Positions 9,786 through 18,453 of a stretch of 64,000 nt of DNA are shown in pieces. The stretch covers positions 35,711 to 99,710 of the forward strand of contig PWZT01000099.1 of NCBI GenBank assembly GCA_003567315.1, given 5' to 3'. The translations under genes and the position numbers were made by a program. Each line of letters starts with the position of its first letter. The first letter of the stretch is position 1. The stretch comes from Paracoccaceae bacterium. Lineage in GTDB: Bacteria > Pseudomonadota > Alphaproteobacteria > Rhodobacterales > Rhodobacteraceae. Under the pieces are notes generated by a model. It was not told the origin of the DNA and made no database searches. It worked only from the letters and a program-made list of their open reading frames with translations.

Positions 9786-9805
9786 GTCTTGGCGGTAGGC
9801 GCGGA

Positions 9806-10528
9806 TCAGGAGAAGAACTGCGCCCCGTTCGCGCTGATGGTCGAGCCATTGATGAAGCTCGCATCGTCAGCCACAAGGAAGCTCACGCAACGCGCGATTT
9901 CCTCAGGTTCGCCCAGCCGTCCGGCGGGGATCTGGCCGATGATCGCCTCGCGCACCTTCTCGGGCACTGCCATTACCATTTCCGTGGCGATATAGCCCGG
10001 GCAGACAGCATTCGCCGTGATCCCGAACCGTGCGCCTTCCTGCGCGAGGCTCTTGACGATCCCGAGATCGCCTGCCTTTGTGGCCGCGTAATTCACCTGC
10101 GCGAACTGGCCCTTCTGCCCGTTGACCGAGGAAATCACCACCACGCGGCCAAACTTGCGCTCGCGCATGCCGGGCCAGACGGGATGGATCGTGTTGAACA
10201 CACCGGTCAGATTGGTGTCGATCACCTCTTTCCACTGCTCGGGCGTCATCTTGTGGAAGGGCGCATCGCGCGTGATCCCGGCATTGGCGACCACGATCTC
10301 GATGGGGCCCAGATCGGCCTCGACCCGCGCCAGCCCGGCCTTGGACGCCTCGTAATCGGCCGCGTTCCACTTGTAGGTCTGGATTCCCGTTTCGTCGGTG
10401 AACTTGGCCGCAGCCTCGTCATTGCCCGCGTAGGTGGCCGCGACCTTGTAGCCCTTGTCCTTGAGTTCCTTGGAAATTGCCGCGCCGATCCCGCGCGATC
10501 CTCCCGTGACCAATGCCACTCGTGCCAT
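9806..10528 (-). CDS. phaB: Acetoacetyl-CoA reductase
   Basis: SDR protein of 240 residues that reduces acetoacetyl-CoA to (R)-3-hydroxybutyryl-CoA with NADPH, the second step of polyhydroxybutyrate synthesis. Motifs are TGGSRGIG (cofactor), NAGITRDAPFHKM (PhaB-type), Ser in SSVNGQKGQFAQVNYAATKAG with the catalytic Tyr and Lys, and the C-terminal FINGSTISANGAQFFS. Length fits PhaB (about 240-246). It lies 96 bases downstream of phaA, separated by a strong hairpin. No phaC is in the window. Confidence 0.95.
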   Translation of the reverse strand: MARVALVTGGSRGIGAAISKELKDKGYKVAATYAGNDEAAAKFTDETGIQTYKWNAADYEASKAGLARVEADLGPIEIVVANAGITRDAPFHKMTPEQWKEVIDTNLTGVFNTIHPVWPGMRERKFGRVVVISSVNGQKGQFAQVNYAATKAGDLGIVKSLAQEGARFGITANAVCPGYIATEMVMAVPEKVREAIIGQIPAGRLGEPEEIARCVSFLVADDASFINGSTISANGAQFFS

Positions 10529-10576
10529 TCTAGCCCCTCCTTTGGAATGTCTGGCGTTGTAAATCAGTTATCCGAC

Positions 10577-10615
10577 ACGCCCTGCCTGCGCAACATTGTT
10601 GCGCAGGCCGGGCGT
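10577..10615. other. Long hairpin in the phaA-phaB spacer
   Basis: Imperfect inverted repeat: ACGCCC-T-GCCTGCGCAAC, loop ATT, GTTGCGCAGGC-C-GGGCGT, i.e. 11 + 6 bp with one mismatch. It lies just 3' of the phaA stop and has no T run on the minus strand, so mRNA processing or protection, or a DNA operator, fits better than full termination. Confidence 0.7.
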
Positions 10616-10624
10616 AAACGGGTG

Positions 10625-11797
10625 TCAGCGCTCGAGGCACATGGCCACGCCCATGCCGCCCCCGATGCAGAGCGTGGCGAGGCCCTTCTTGGCGTCGCGG
10701 CGCTGCATCTCGAAGAGAAGCGTGTTCAGGATCCGGCAGCCCGAGGCACCGATCGGGTGGCCGATGGCGATCGCGCCACCATTGACGTTTACCTTGTCGG
10801 TGTCCCAGCCCATATCCTTGTTCACCGCGCAGGCTTGCGCGGCAAACGCCTCATTGGCCTCGATCAGGTCAAGATCCTCGGGCTTCCAGCCCGCTTTCGC
10901 GAGCGCCTTGCGGCTGGCATGGATCGGTCCCACGCCCATCACTGACGGATCGAGCCCGGCGGTGGCGTAGCTCGCAATCCGCGCCAGCGGTGTGAGCCCG
11001 CGCTTTTCGGCCTCTTCGGCGCTCATCAGCATCACGGCCGCCGCGCCGTCATTGAGCCCCGACGCATTCGCTGCCGTCACCGAGCCATCCTTGGTGAAGG
11101 CCGGGCGCAGTTTCGCCATCCCCTCGAGAGTGGCGCCGTGGCGGATATATTCATCGTCCGCCACGACGATATCGCCTTTGCGGGTCTTCACCGTGAAGGG
11201 CGCGATCTCATCCTTGAACTTGCCGGCTTTCTGCGCCGCTTCGGCCTTGTTCTGGCTGGCGACGGCAAACGCGTCCTGTTCATCGCGGCTGATCTGCCAT
11301 TTCTGGGCCACATTCTCGGCGGTCTGGCCCATGTGGTAGCCGTTGAAGGCATCCCAGAGCCCGTCCTTGATCATCGTGTCGATCATTTTCATGTCGCCCA
11401 TCTTCTGGCCCGCGCGCAAATGCGCGACATGGGGGCTGAGCGTCATGCTTTCCTGCCCGCCCGCGAGCACGATTTCGGCATCGCCAAGCTGGATGTGCTG
11501 CGCCCCCAGTGCGACGGCGCGCAGGCCCGAGCCGCAGACCTGATTGATCGACCACGCCGCCGATTCGATGGGAAGGCCCGCGTTGATATGCGCCTGCCGT
11601 GCGGGGTTCTGCCCCTGTCCGGCAGTGAGCACCTGACCAAGGATCGTCTCGGAGATCTCGGATTTGTCGACCCCGGCGCGCGCGACCACGGCTTCGAGAA
11701 TGGCAGCGCCCAGATCATGCGCAGGCGTATTCGCGAAAGCGCCCCCGAAAGAACCGACAGCGGTACGCGCGGCGGAAACGATTACGACATTGGTCAT
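10625..11797 (-). CDS. phaA: Acetyl-CoA C-acetyltransferase (beta-ketothiolase)
   Basis: Biosynthetic thiolase of 390 residues that condenses two acetyl-CoA to acetoacetyl-CoA. The nucleophilic cysteine lies in [12 protein letters not shown], the catalytic His in [14 protein letters not shown] and the second Cys in [10 protein letters not shown]. The ATG at 11797 ([17 protein letters not shown]) is preferred to the longer frame because it follows an AGAGGAG ribosome site and begins the conserved thiolase N-terminus. It is upstream of phaB, giving the usual phaAB pair for polyhydroxybutyrate. Confidence 0.96.
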   Translation of the reverse strand: MTNVVIVSAARTAVGSFGGAFANTPAHDLGAAILEAVVARAGVDKSEISETILGQVLTAGQGQNPARQAHINAGLPIESAAWSINQVCGSGLRAVALGAQHIQLGDAEIVLAGGQESMTLSPHVAHLRAGQKMGDMKMIDTMIKDGLWDAFNGYHMGQTAENVAQKWQISRDEQDAFAVASQNKAEAAQKAGKFKDEIAPFTVKTRKGDIVVADDEYIRHGATLEGMAKLRPAFTKDGSVTAANASGLNDGAAAVMLMSAEEAEKRGLTPLARIASYATAGLDPSVMGVGPIHASRKALAKAGWKPEDLDLIEANEAFAAQACAVNKDMGWDTDKVNVNGGAIAIGHPIGASGCRILNTLLFEMQRRDAKKGLATLCIGGGMGVAMCLER

Positions 11798-12065
11798 GGG
11801 TTCTCCTCTTTCCATGTGAGCGTGGCCCGGCTGAAGCGTGAACACCCGACCAGACCCTGACAATCGGCCTCCTTTTTATCATGTCGCAGCATCTGTGCAA
11901 TGACACAGCGCTGTTTGCTGGCGCAAACGCGCAGATGCTCGCCTTGGTTCTACGGTCTACCCGCGGTTTTGTTCTCGCCATGATCATAATATGTTTCCCG
12001 CGAATCCGGTCCCGATTCTGGACATCCGGCGATGTAAGTCATACTGTAGGGTCATGAGGGGAAGA

Positions 12066-12392
12066 ATGTATCACGCATTTGCCAAATATCATCTCGGCCA
12101 GGTCGTCAGACACCGCAAGCATCCGTTTCGCGGGGTGATCTTCGATGTCGATCCGGAATTCGCAAACACCGAGGAGTGGTATCATTCCATCCCGGAAAGC
12201 GCGCGCCCGAGGAAAGATCAGCCTTTCTATCACCTGCTTGCGGAGAATGACGAGAGTTTCTACGTGGCCTATGTCTCAGAGCAGAACCTCGTCCCCGACG
12301 ATTCGGGTGAGCCTGTCGATCATCCGGATCTGGGGCAACTCTTCGGCGAATTCCGTAACGGGCATTATCCGCTTCAGATGGAGTTCAACTGA
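12066..12392 (+). CDS. hspQ: Heat shock protein HspQ (YccV-like)
   Basis: Protein of 108 residues beginning MYHAFAKYHLGQVVRHRKHPFRG, with the family core FDVDPEF, PFYHLLAEND and YVAYVSEQNL. HspQ/YccV proteins bind hemimethylated oriC DNA in vitro and act as Lon protease specificity-enhancing factors under heat stress. The start at 12066 follows GAGGGGAAG; in-frame ATGs at 12054 and 11991 are less conserved. It stands alone between phaA (divergent) and the RsbW-like gene (convergent). Confidence 0.88.
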   Translation: MYHAFAKYHLGQVVRHRKHPFRGVIFDVDPEFANTEEWYHSIPESARPRKDQPFYHLLAENDESFYVAYVSEQNLVPDDSGEPVDHPDLGQLFGEFRNGHYPLQMEFN

Positions 12393-12548
12393 CCCGATGC
12401 GCGCATGTCGCTGGGTAAATACCTCGGGCTGCAACGCGCCTTAGGGGCCTGATCGTAATCGGGTAGGCTTGGCGAGCTCTGGCAAACATCTTGTCAGTTG
12501 TGTCCGGGTGAGCAGGACCGGGTGTACGGTGCGCCGTGCCGATGAATT

Positions 12549-13058
12549 TTATCTTGCACAGCCGTTCACCGGCATCGCGAAGCGCAAGGTATTGATCCCG
12601 TTTTCCCGACGGTGGCGCAGCTCCTGCGTCAGGCTGTGGATCAGGAACAAGCCGAAGCCGCCTTCGGGAGCATTCGCAGGGTCCGGTAGGTGATGCGGAA
12701 CCTCACTGGGATCGAACTCTACGCCCTGATCATGCAGGCAGCATCTTACAAACGCGTCGGTCAGAATGATGTGGCACTGGATCACACCTTCGTCGTGGGG
12801 ATATGCGTAGCGGGCGATATTGGTCATCGCTTCCGTCAGCACGAGGTTGAGATCGTCGGTCAGCTCGGGCGACGCCCCATGCGCCTTCATGAATTGCTCG
12901 ATGCGCACCATTGTCGCCCGCACATCCATCAGGTTGCCTTGGCATGTCAGCGCCAGCATCGGCTGCAACAGCGGTGTGTCACACAGTGTCATACCGCTGC
13001 AGGTTGCTGGCTGGGCACGGATTTTCAGGCTATTGGAAAAGTCTCTTGGCGCGGTCAT
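12549..13058 (-). CDS. RsbW-like anti-sigma factor / serine-protein kinase
   Basis: GHKL-type ATPase of 169 residues. The N-box is LNLVLTEAMTNIARYAYP, the G1 box DQGVEFDP and the G2 box GGFGLFLI, as in RsbW/SpoIIAB-type kinases. These phosphorylate a STAS antagonist and hold a sigma factor or other target in partner switching. The STAS gene lies immediately upstream on the same strand. The homologous domain starts near residue 36 (LALTCQGNLMD), so a shorter start at 12992 is possible. No PP2C phosphatase or sigma factor is adjacent, so the target is unknown. Confidence 0.85.
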   Translation of the reverse strand: MTAPRDFSNSLKIRAQPATCSGMTLCDTPLLQPMLALTCQGNLMDVRATMVRIEQFMKAHGASPELTDDLNLVLTEAMTNIARYAYPHDEGVIQCHIILTDAFVRCCLHDQGVEFDPSEVPHHLPDPANAPEGGFGLFLIHSLTQELRHRRENGINTLRFAMPVNGCAR

Positions 13059-13120
13059 CGCAGCGGCCCTGTGTTCGGTGAGGGTGAAGAGAGATGCATC
13101 CGTGACGGCGCCCTGACGGG

Positions 13121-13462
13121 TCAGCCTGCCGCGCGCATCTGAGCGCAGCGCGGTGGACGATCATGAATCTTGAATACTGTATCCATCCGCGTGAGCCGGA
13201 AGAGCTTGCGCACTGCGGGGGAGAGGGCGGCGACCTCCAGAGGGCGTTTTGGGCCGAGGAGTTTCATCACCCCGACAATCGCACCCAGCCCCGAACTGTC
13301 CAGAAACTGCACCTGTTCGAGATCGAGCACGACCCGGGTTCCCTCCGGCACTGTAAGGCTGCGGACCACATCCTTGAAAGAGATCGCGATAGCCGCATCG
13401 AGACGCGGCTCCTCGATCGCTATGACAATGGCGTCTTCCGCCTGTCCAACAAAGACCTTCAT
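13121..13462 (-). CDS. STAS-domain anti-sigma factor antagonist
   Basis: Protein of 113 residues (MKVFVGQAEDAIVIAIEEPRLDA...) with a STAS fold. The phosphorylatable site is in VQFLDSSGLGAIVGVMKLLG, matching the D-S-S-G-L motif of SpoIIAA/RsbV. It is expected to be phosphorylated by the neighbouring RsbW-like kinase and, when unphosphorylated, to release the kinase's client. The start at 13462 follows AAGGGGAAGGGG; the longer frame to 13519 lacks STAS homology. The downstream kinase gene begins about 60 bases after its stop. Confidence 0.87.
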   Translation of the reverse strand: MKVFVGQAEDAIVIAIEEPRLDAAIAISFKDVVRSLTVPEGTRVVLDLEQVQFLDSSGLGAIVGVMKLLGPKRPLEVAALSPAVRKLFRLTRMDTVFKIHDRPPRCAQMRAAG

Positions 13463-13552
13463 TGAAACCCCTTCCCCTTCGAGATGATATGGAGGAAGAT
13501 ACGGCGCAAAAGTTACCAAATCGTTGTTTCAGCGAAATGAAAGGGTTTTGAT

Positions 13553-14731
13553 ATGCAGGACGTGGTCATTCTGGGCGCGGCGCGCACAGCGATGGGCGGT
13601 TTGCAGGGGATGTTCGCAGGCTGCCCGGCGGCGGAACTGGGGGGTGCAGCGATTTCCGGTGCACTGCGTGATGCCGGAATTGCCCCGGGTGAGGTCGAGG
13701 AAGCGCTCATGGGCTGCGTCCTGCCCGCCGGGCAGGGGCAGGCGCCCGCGCGTCAGGCCGGATTCGCGGCCGGGCTGGGCGAGGCGGTTCCGGCGACGAC
13801 GCTCAACAAGATGTGCGGCTCGGGGATGAAGGCCGCGATGATCGCGCATGACCAGATCGCGCTGGGTCTGACCGGCGTGATGGTCGCGGGCGGGATGGAG
13901 AGCATGTCGGAGGCGCCCTATCTCTTGCCGAGGATGCGTGCAGGCGCGCGGCTTGGGCATGGGCAGGTGATCGACCATATGTTCTTGGACGGGCTGGAAG
14001 ATGCCTATGACAAGGGCCGCCTGATGGGCACATTCGCCGAGGATTGCGCCGCGCATTTCCAGTTCACACGCGAGGCACAGGACGAGTATGCGTTGCGCTC
14101 GCTCTCGAATGCGCTGGCGGCGCAGGACTCGGGGGCGTTTGCGCGCGAGATCGCGCCGGTGCACCGCGCGACGCGCAAGGGCGAGGTCGAACTGCGCGAG
14201 GATGAGCAGCCGAAATCGGCGCGGCCCGAGAAGATCCCGCATCTCAGGCCAGCGTTCCTCAAGGAAGGGACTGTGACGGCGGCGAACAGCTCGTCGATCT
14301 CGGATGGGGCGGCGGCGCTGGTGATGGCATCGCGCGAGAAGGCCGAGGCGTTGGGCGTCGCCCCGCGTGCAGTCATTCGCGGCCATGCGAGCCATGCGCA
14401 GGCGCCGGGCTGGTTCACGACCGCGCCTGTGCCTGCGGCGCAGAAGCTGCTCGACCGGCTGGGCTGGAAGGTCGGTGATGTGGATCTCTGGGAGGTGAAC
14501 GAAGCCTTCGCCGTGGTGCCCATGGCCTTCATGCAGGAAATGGGGCTGCCGCGTGATGTGGTGAATGTCAATGGCGGGGCGTGTGCTTTGGGCCATCCGA
14601 TCGGGGCCTCGGGCGCGCGGATCATGGTGACGTTGATCAATGCGCTGGAGGCGCGCGGGCTCAAGCGCGGGGTCGCGGCGATCTGTATCGGTGGCGGCGA
14701 GGGGACGGCCATCGCGGTGGAACTGCCGTGA
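13553..14731 (+). CDS. Acetyl-CoA C-acyltransferase (second thiolase)
   Basis: Thiolase of 392 residues. Nucleophile Cys in LNKMCGSGMKAA, His in [15 protein letters not shown], distal Cys in ICIGGGEGTAIAVE. It could serve in fatty-acid or amino-acid degradation or duplicate PhaA; the sequence alone does not decide. An AAAGGG site lies before the ATG. It is a separate locus from phaA, on the opposite strand, about 1.8 kb away. Confidence 0.92.
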   Translation: MQDVVILGAARTAMGGLQGMFAGCPAAELGGAAISGALRDAGIAPGEVEEALMGCVLPAGQGQAPARQAGFAAGLGEAVPATTLNKMCGSGMKAAMIAHDQIALGLTGVMVAGGMESMSEAPYLLPRMRAGARLGHGQVIDHMFLDGLEDAYDKGRLMGTFAEDCAAHFQFTREAQDEYALRSLSNALAAQDSGAFAREIAPVHRATRKGEVELREDEQPKSARPEKIPHLRPAFLKEGTVTAANSSSISDGAAALVMASREKAEALGVAPRAVIRGHASHAQAPGWFTTAPVPAAQKLLDRLGWKVGDVDLWEVNEAFAVVPMAFMQEMGLPRDVVNVNGGACALGHPIGASGARIMVTLINALEARGLKRGVAAICIGGGEGTAIAVELP

Positions 14732-14836
14732 AGCTGCGCCTGCAGCGGGGGGCGGCCTTGCCCCCCATCGAGGGGGGCGTGGCCGCGTCGCAAGGGCGCT
14801 GCGCTGCTTGCTCCCGCATGTATCAGAGGTAATCTC
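14732..14836. other. Spacer with G/C hairpins between thiolase and fRMsr
   Basis: Spacer of 105 bases with a 7-bp stem GGGGGGC/GCCCCCC (14747-14753 with 14760-14766, six-base loop) and another G6C run at 14772-14778 that could pair alternatively. No gene is seen. The hairpin is not followed by a T run, so it is not a clear intrinsic terminator. Confidence 0.5.
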
Positions 14837-15295
14837 ATGCTCGATTACGAGGCGCTTGCCGACCGTATCCGTGCCCTGACCGAGGGGGAAGACGATGCGG
14901 TGGCGCTGATGGCGACCATTGCCTGCGAGGTGCATCATTCGGATGACCGTTTCGATTGGACCGGTTTTTACCGCGTGGTTGCGCCAGAGCTTTTGAAGAT
15001 CGGTCCCTATCAGGGCGGGCATGGCTGTCTGGTGATCCCGTTTGCGCGCGGGGTCTGCGGGGCCTGCGCGCGCACCGGCGAGGTGCAGCTTGTGCCTGAT
15101 GTCGAGGCGTTTGCGGGTCATATCGCCTGTTCCAGCTCCACCCGCGCGGAGCTTGTGCTGCCCGTGCGCGACGGGCAGGGACGGCTGATCGCGGTCTTCG
15201 ATATCGACAGCGACCAGCCCGATGCCTTCAGCGCGCGCGATGCCGCAGCCTTGGGGGCCATTATCGACGAGGTTTTCAGCCGGGAGTTGACATGA
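14837..15295 (+). CDS. Free methionine-(R)-sulfoxide reductase, GAF type
   Basis: GAF-domain protein of 152 residues. It carries the fRMsr signatures FDWTGFYRV, GPYQGGHGCLVIPFARGVCGACA and DVEAFAGHIACSSSTRAELVLPV. The cysteines in GVCG and HIAC correspond to redox-active family cysteines. fRMsr reduces free methionine-R-sulfoxide in the cytoplasm with thioredoxin. The gene overlaps the start of the next by 4 nt (ATGA), so the two are translated together. Confidence 0.88.
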   Translation: MLDYEALADRIRALTEGEDDAVALMATIACEVHHSDDRFDWTGFYRVVAPELLKIGPYQGGHGCLVIPFARGVCGACARTGEVQLVPDVEAFAGHIACSSSTRAELVLPVRDGQGRLIAVFDIDSDQPDAFSARDAAALGAIIDEVFSRELT

Positions 15296-16332
15296 CTCAT
15301 CTGTGGATACGGGCCGAGGAGCGGGCGCAGGAAGAGCGCGTCGGCATCCTGCCCGAAGGTGTGGCCGCGCTGGTCGCGCAGGGGTTTCGGGTGACCATCG
15401 AGGAAAGCGCGCAGCGCGTGCTGCCGCTTGCGCCCTATCTTGCCGCTGGGGCGGAGCGCGCGGCCTGTGGCGCCTGGCGCGAGGCGCCGCGCGAGGCGAT
15501 CATCTTCGGGCTCAAGGAATTGCCCGAGGAGGAGATGCCCCTTGTTCATCGCCACATCATGTTCGGCCATGCCTATAAAGGGCAGTCTGCCGGGCAGGCG
15601 CTGCTCAAGCGGTTCCGGGCCGGGGGCGGGGGGCTTTATGACCTCGAATATCTGACCGATGACTCGGGGCGCAGAGTCGCGGCGTTCGGCTATTGGGCGG
15701 GGTTTGCAGGCGCTGCATTGTCCTGCCTTGCCTATGGCGCGCAGGCGCGCGGCGGGATCTGTGCGCCGGTGGCGCGCTTTGCCGACAAGGATGCGATGCG
15801 TGATGCGGCGGCGCTGGCGCTGGACGGGCTGGAGCCGCCGCGCGTGCTGATCATCGGCGCGCTGGGGCGTGTCGGGGTCGGCGCGGAGGATTTGTGCCGC
15901 GCCTTGGGGCTGGCGATCACTGGCTGGGACAAGGCCGAGACCGCGCATGGCGGGCCGTTTCCAGAGGTCTTGCAGCATGAGATCTTCCTCAACTGCATTC
16001 TTGCCGCGCCAGGAACGCCGGTTTTCGTGCCCGAGTCTGCTCCGAGCGACCCGCGCGCGCTGCGCGTGATCGGGGATATCGCCTGCGATCCTGGCTCGGA
16101 ATTCTCGCCCATCCGCGTTTATGACCGGGTGACGGATTGGGCGCGGCCTGTTTTACGCGTCGCGGGTCAGCCAGTGCTGGATGTGATGGCGGTCGACAAT
16201 CTGCCGTCGCTTCTGCCGGTCGAGGCGTCGGAAGATTTCGCAGCCCAGCTGCTGCCGCATCTGATGACCCTTGATCGGCTGGATGAGGGTGTCTGGGCGC
16301 GCGCGCGGGCTGTGTTTCATGCGCATGTCTGA
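15292..16332 (+). CDS. Saccharopine dehydrogenase-like (LYS1-type) oxidoreductase
   Basis: Protein of 346 residues with an alanine-dehydrogenase/PNT-type N-terminal domain (RAEERAQEERVGILPEGVAALVAQGFRVTIEE; FGLKELPEEEMPLVHRHIMFGHAYKGQ) and a dinucleotide-binding part around VLIIGALGRVGVGAEDLC. GHAYKGQ and LYDLEYL are typical of LYS1-type saccharopine dehydrogenases (NAD+, L-lysine-forming). Whether it truly makes lysine from saccharopine in a bacterium that uses the diaminopimelate route is unclear. It overlaps the fRMsr gene by 4 nt and runs into the hydrolase. Confidence 0.82.
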   Translation: MTHLWIRAEERAQEERVGILPEGVAALVAQGFRVTIEESAQRVLPLAPYLAAGAERAACGAWREAPREAIIFGLKELPEEEMPLVHRHIMFGHAYKGQSAGQALLKRFRAGGGGLYDLEYLTDDSGRRVAAFGYWAGFAGAALSCLAYGAQARGGICAPVARFADKDAMRDAAALALDGLEPPRVLIIGALGRVGVGAEDLCRALGLAITGWDKAETAHGGPFPEVLQHEIFLNCILAAPGTPVFVPESAPSDPRALRVIGDIACDPGSEFSPIRVYDRVTDWARPVLRVAGQPVLDVMAVDNLPSLLPVEASEDFAAQLLPHLMTLDRLDEGVWARARAVFHAHV

Positions 16333-16342
16333 GGGGGGAGCG

Positions 16343-17170
16343 ATGGCGTGGATCGATTGGGAGGATGCCTTTGCCAATGGCGCCTATATCGCGGGGGCAG
16401 AGGCGTATCCCGCGGCATGGGCCGAGGCCGCAGCCGCGTTTCGGGCGCAGGCGAATGCGCGGTGCGATCTGGTCTATGGTCCGGCCAAGCGCGCGCGCTT
16501 CGATCTGTTCCTGCCCGAAGGTCCGCCGCGCGGGCTGGTAGTGTTCGTGCATGGCGGCTACTGGCTGAAATTCGACAAATCCACATGGTCGCATCTGGCG
16601 GCGGGCGCGGTGGCGCAGGGCTGGGCCGTGGCGATGCCGAGCTACACCCTCGCCCCCGAAGCGCGGATTGCCGAGATCACGGCGCAGATCGCGCAGGCCA
16701 TCATCGCGGCCAGCGAGGAAGTTGACGGCCCGATCCTGCTTGCGGGGCATTCGGCGGGCGGGCATCTGGTCTCGCGGATGATCTGTGCGGATAGCGCGCT
16801 GCCTGCAGATGTGACCGCGCGCATCAGCCTTGTCATGTCGATCTCGGGCCTGCATGATCTGCGTCCGCTGCTGGCCACGACGATGAATGAGACTTTGCGC
16901 CTGACCCAAGAGGAAGCGGCGCGCGAGAGCGCGGTTTTGCTCGAGCCGCTGCCGGGCGTGGCGGTCACGGCCTGGGTGGGCGGGCTTGAGCGGCCCGAAT
17001 TCCTGCGTCAATCCGCGCTCTTGCGCGATGTCTGGGCGCGCAAGGGCGGGACTGTCCGGCTGGTGGTGGAGGAAGGCTTTCACCATTTCGATGTCATCGC
17101 AGGGCTCGCGCAGGCCGACAGCCCGATCACGCAGGCACTGATCGGGACCGTGCAGCCTTCAGAAGTTTGA
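16343..17170 (+). CDS. Alpha/beta hydrolase (kynurenine formamidase-like)
   Basis: Protein of 275 residues. It has the HGGYW oxyanion motif (FVHGGYWLKFDKS), the nucleophile elbow GHSAGGHL and a late His in EEGFHHFDVIAGL completing the triad. HGGxW plus GHSAGG is the pattern of kynurenine formamidases and related esterases, but no other tryptophan-degradation gene is adjacent. The start at 16343 follows GAGGGGGGAG; the longer frame begins inside the previous gene. It ends in a hairpin. Confidence 0.8.
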   Translation: MAWIDWEDAFANGAYIAGAEAYPAAWAEAAAAFRAQANARCDLVYGPAKRARFDLFLPEGPPRGLVVFVHGGYWLKFDKSTWSHLAAGAVAQGWAVAMPSYTLAPEARIAEITAQIAQAIIAASEEVDGPILLAGHSAGGHLVSRMICADSALPADVTARISLVMSISGLHDLRPLLATTMNETLRLTQEEAARESAVLLEPLPGVAVTAWVGGLERPEFLRQSALLRDVWARKGGTVRLVVEEGFHHFDVIAGLAQADSPITQALIGTVQPSEV

Positions 17171-17194
17171 AGCCTGAAGCTTCAAACTTAAAAT
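17163..17194 (+). terminator. Terminator of the hydrolase transcript
   Basis: Perfect 11-bp inverted repeat AAGTTTGAAGC/GCTTCAAACTT (17163-17173 with 17179-17189, loop CTGAA) followed by AAAATATTT. It includes the hydrolase stop codon and separates this gene from the ABC transporter operon. Confidence 0.7.
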
Positions 17195-17259
17195 ATTTGC
17201 TTTTCATCCAGAGTTGCGCGACACTCAATCAAAGAATCAAAAAACAGGGAGAGTGACGG

Positions 17260-18399
17260 ATGAACGCTTTGAGGATGACAGCCCTTGCGGCGCTTGCAGT
17301 CGGCAGCGTCGGAATGGCCAAGGCCGATCAGGTGACGGTTGGCATGATCACCACGCTTTCGGGCGGCGGCGCAGGGCTTGGTGTGGATGTGCGCGACGGC
17401 TTCCAGCTCGCGCTTGATATGGCGGGCGAGCACGATATCCGCCTCGTGGTCGAGGATGACGCGCAGCGCCCCGAACTCGCGGTACAGATCGCCGAGCGGA
17501 TGATCCAGTCCGAACGCGCTGATATCTTGACCGGAATCATCTGGTCGAACCTTGCAATGGCGGTCGTGCCCTCGGCAGTCGCGCAGGATATCTTCTACCT
17601 CTCGCCCAATGCCGGACCTTCGGCGCTCGCCGGGGCGAATTGCCATCCGAATTATTTCAATGTCGCGTGGCAGAATGACATGCTGCACGAGGCTGCGGGC
17701 CAGCACGCCAATGAGCTGGGCTATGAAAACACTTTCATCATGGCGCCCAACTACCCCGCCGGGACCGATGCGCTGACCGGCTTCAAGCGTTATTACGAGG
17801 GCGAGCTTGCGGGCGAGCTTTTCACGCAGGTCGGCCAGACCGACTACGCGGCGGAAATCGCCGAGATCCGGGCCTCGGGGGCGGATTCGATCTTCATCTT
17901 TCTGCCCGGCGGCATGGGGATTTCCTTCATGCGCCAATTTGAGCAATCCGGTGTCGATCTGCCGATCATCTCGGCGGGGTTCAGCTTCGATCAGGACGTT
18001 CTGCCCGCGATCGGCGAGGCGGCACTGGGGGTTATCAATACAAGCCAATGGTCGCCCGATCTCGACAATGAGCTGAATGGCGAATTCGTCGCCGCGTTTC
18101 AGGACGCCTATGATCGCCTGCCCTCGCTCTATGCCAGCCAGGGCTTTGACACGGCCAATCTGATCCTCTCGGCGATGGAGCAGGCGGATGTGTCGGATAT
18201 GGATGCCTTCCGCGAGGCGCTGCGCGCGGCCGATTTCACATCGGTGCGCGGCAGTTTCGAATTTGCGCCCAATCAGCACCCGATCCAGACAGTCTATGTC
18301 CGCGAAGTGGTCGAGGTGGATGGCGTGCTGACCAACCGCATCATCGGTACGGCCTTCGAGGAACACCGCGACGTTCACGGTGAAAACTGCAACATGTAA
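17260..18399 (+). CDS. Branched-chain amino acid-type ABC transporter substrate-binding protein
   Basis: Periplasmic binding protein of 379 residues (type I, LivJ/K-like) with a signal peptide (ALAALAVGSVGMAKA), then VTVGMITTLSGGGAGLGVDVRDGFQLALD, LSPNAGPSALAG, FNVAWQNDM and GADSIFIFLPGGMGISFMRQF. It captures the ligand for the downstream LivHMGF-type importer. The ligand could be branched-chain amino acids, another amino acid, an amide or an aromatic acid. It is the first gene of a five-gene operon and has a GGGAG site before the ATG. Confidence 0.9.
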   Translation: MNALRMTALAALAVGSVGMAKADQVTVGMITTLSGGGAGLGVDVRDGFQLALDMAGEHDIRLVVEDDAQRPELAVQIAERMIQSERADILTGIIWSNLAMAVVPSAVAQDIFYLSPNAGPSALAGANCHPNYFNVAWQNDMLHEAAGQHANELGYENTFIMAPNYPAGTDALTGFKRYYEGELAGELFTQVGQTDYAAEIAEIRASGADSIFIFLPGGMGISFMRQFEQSGVDLPIISAGFSFDQDVLPAIGEAALGVINTSQWSPDLDNELNGEFVAAFQDAYDRLPSLYASQGFDTANLILSAMEQADVSDMDAFREALRAADFTSVRGSFEFAPNQHPIQTVYVREVVEVDGVLTNRIIGTAFEEHRDVHGENCNM

Positions 18400-18453
18400 G
18401 CCGGACAGGGCCCTGGTCCGCGTGACCGGGGCCACTTCGGACCGAGGTTTCCC

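Noticed and set aside
13529..15121. 530-codon minus-strand frame opposite the second thiolase
   Set aside because: Arg/His-rich shadow without homology; the thiolase on the plus strand has all catalytic motifs.
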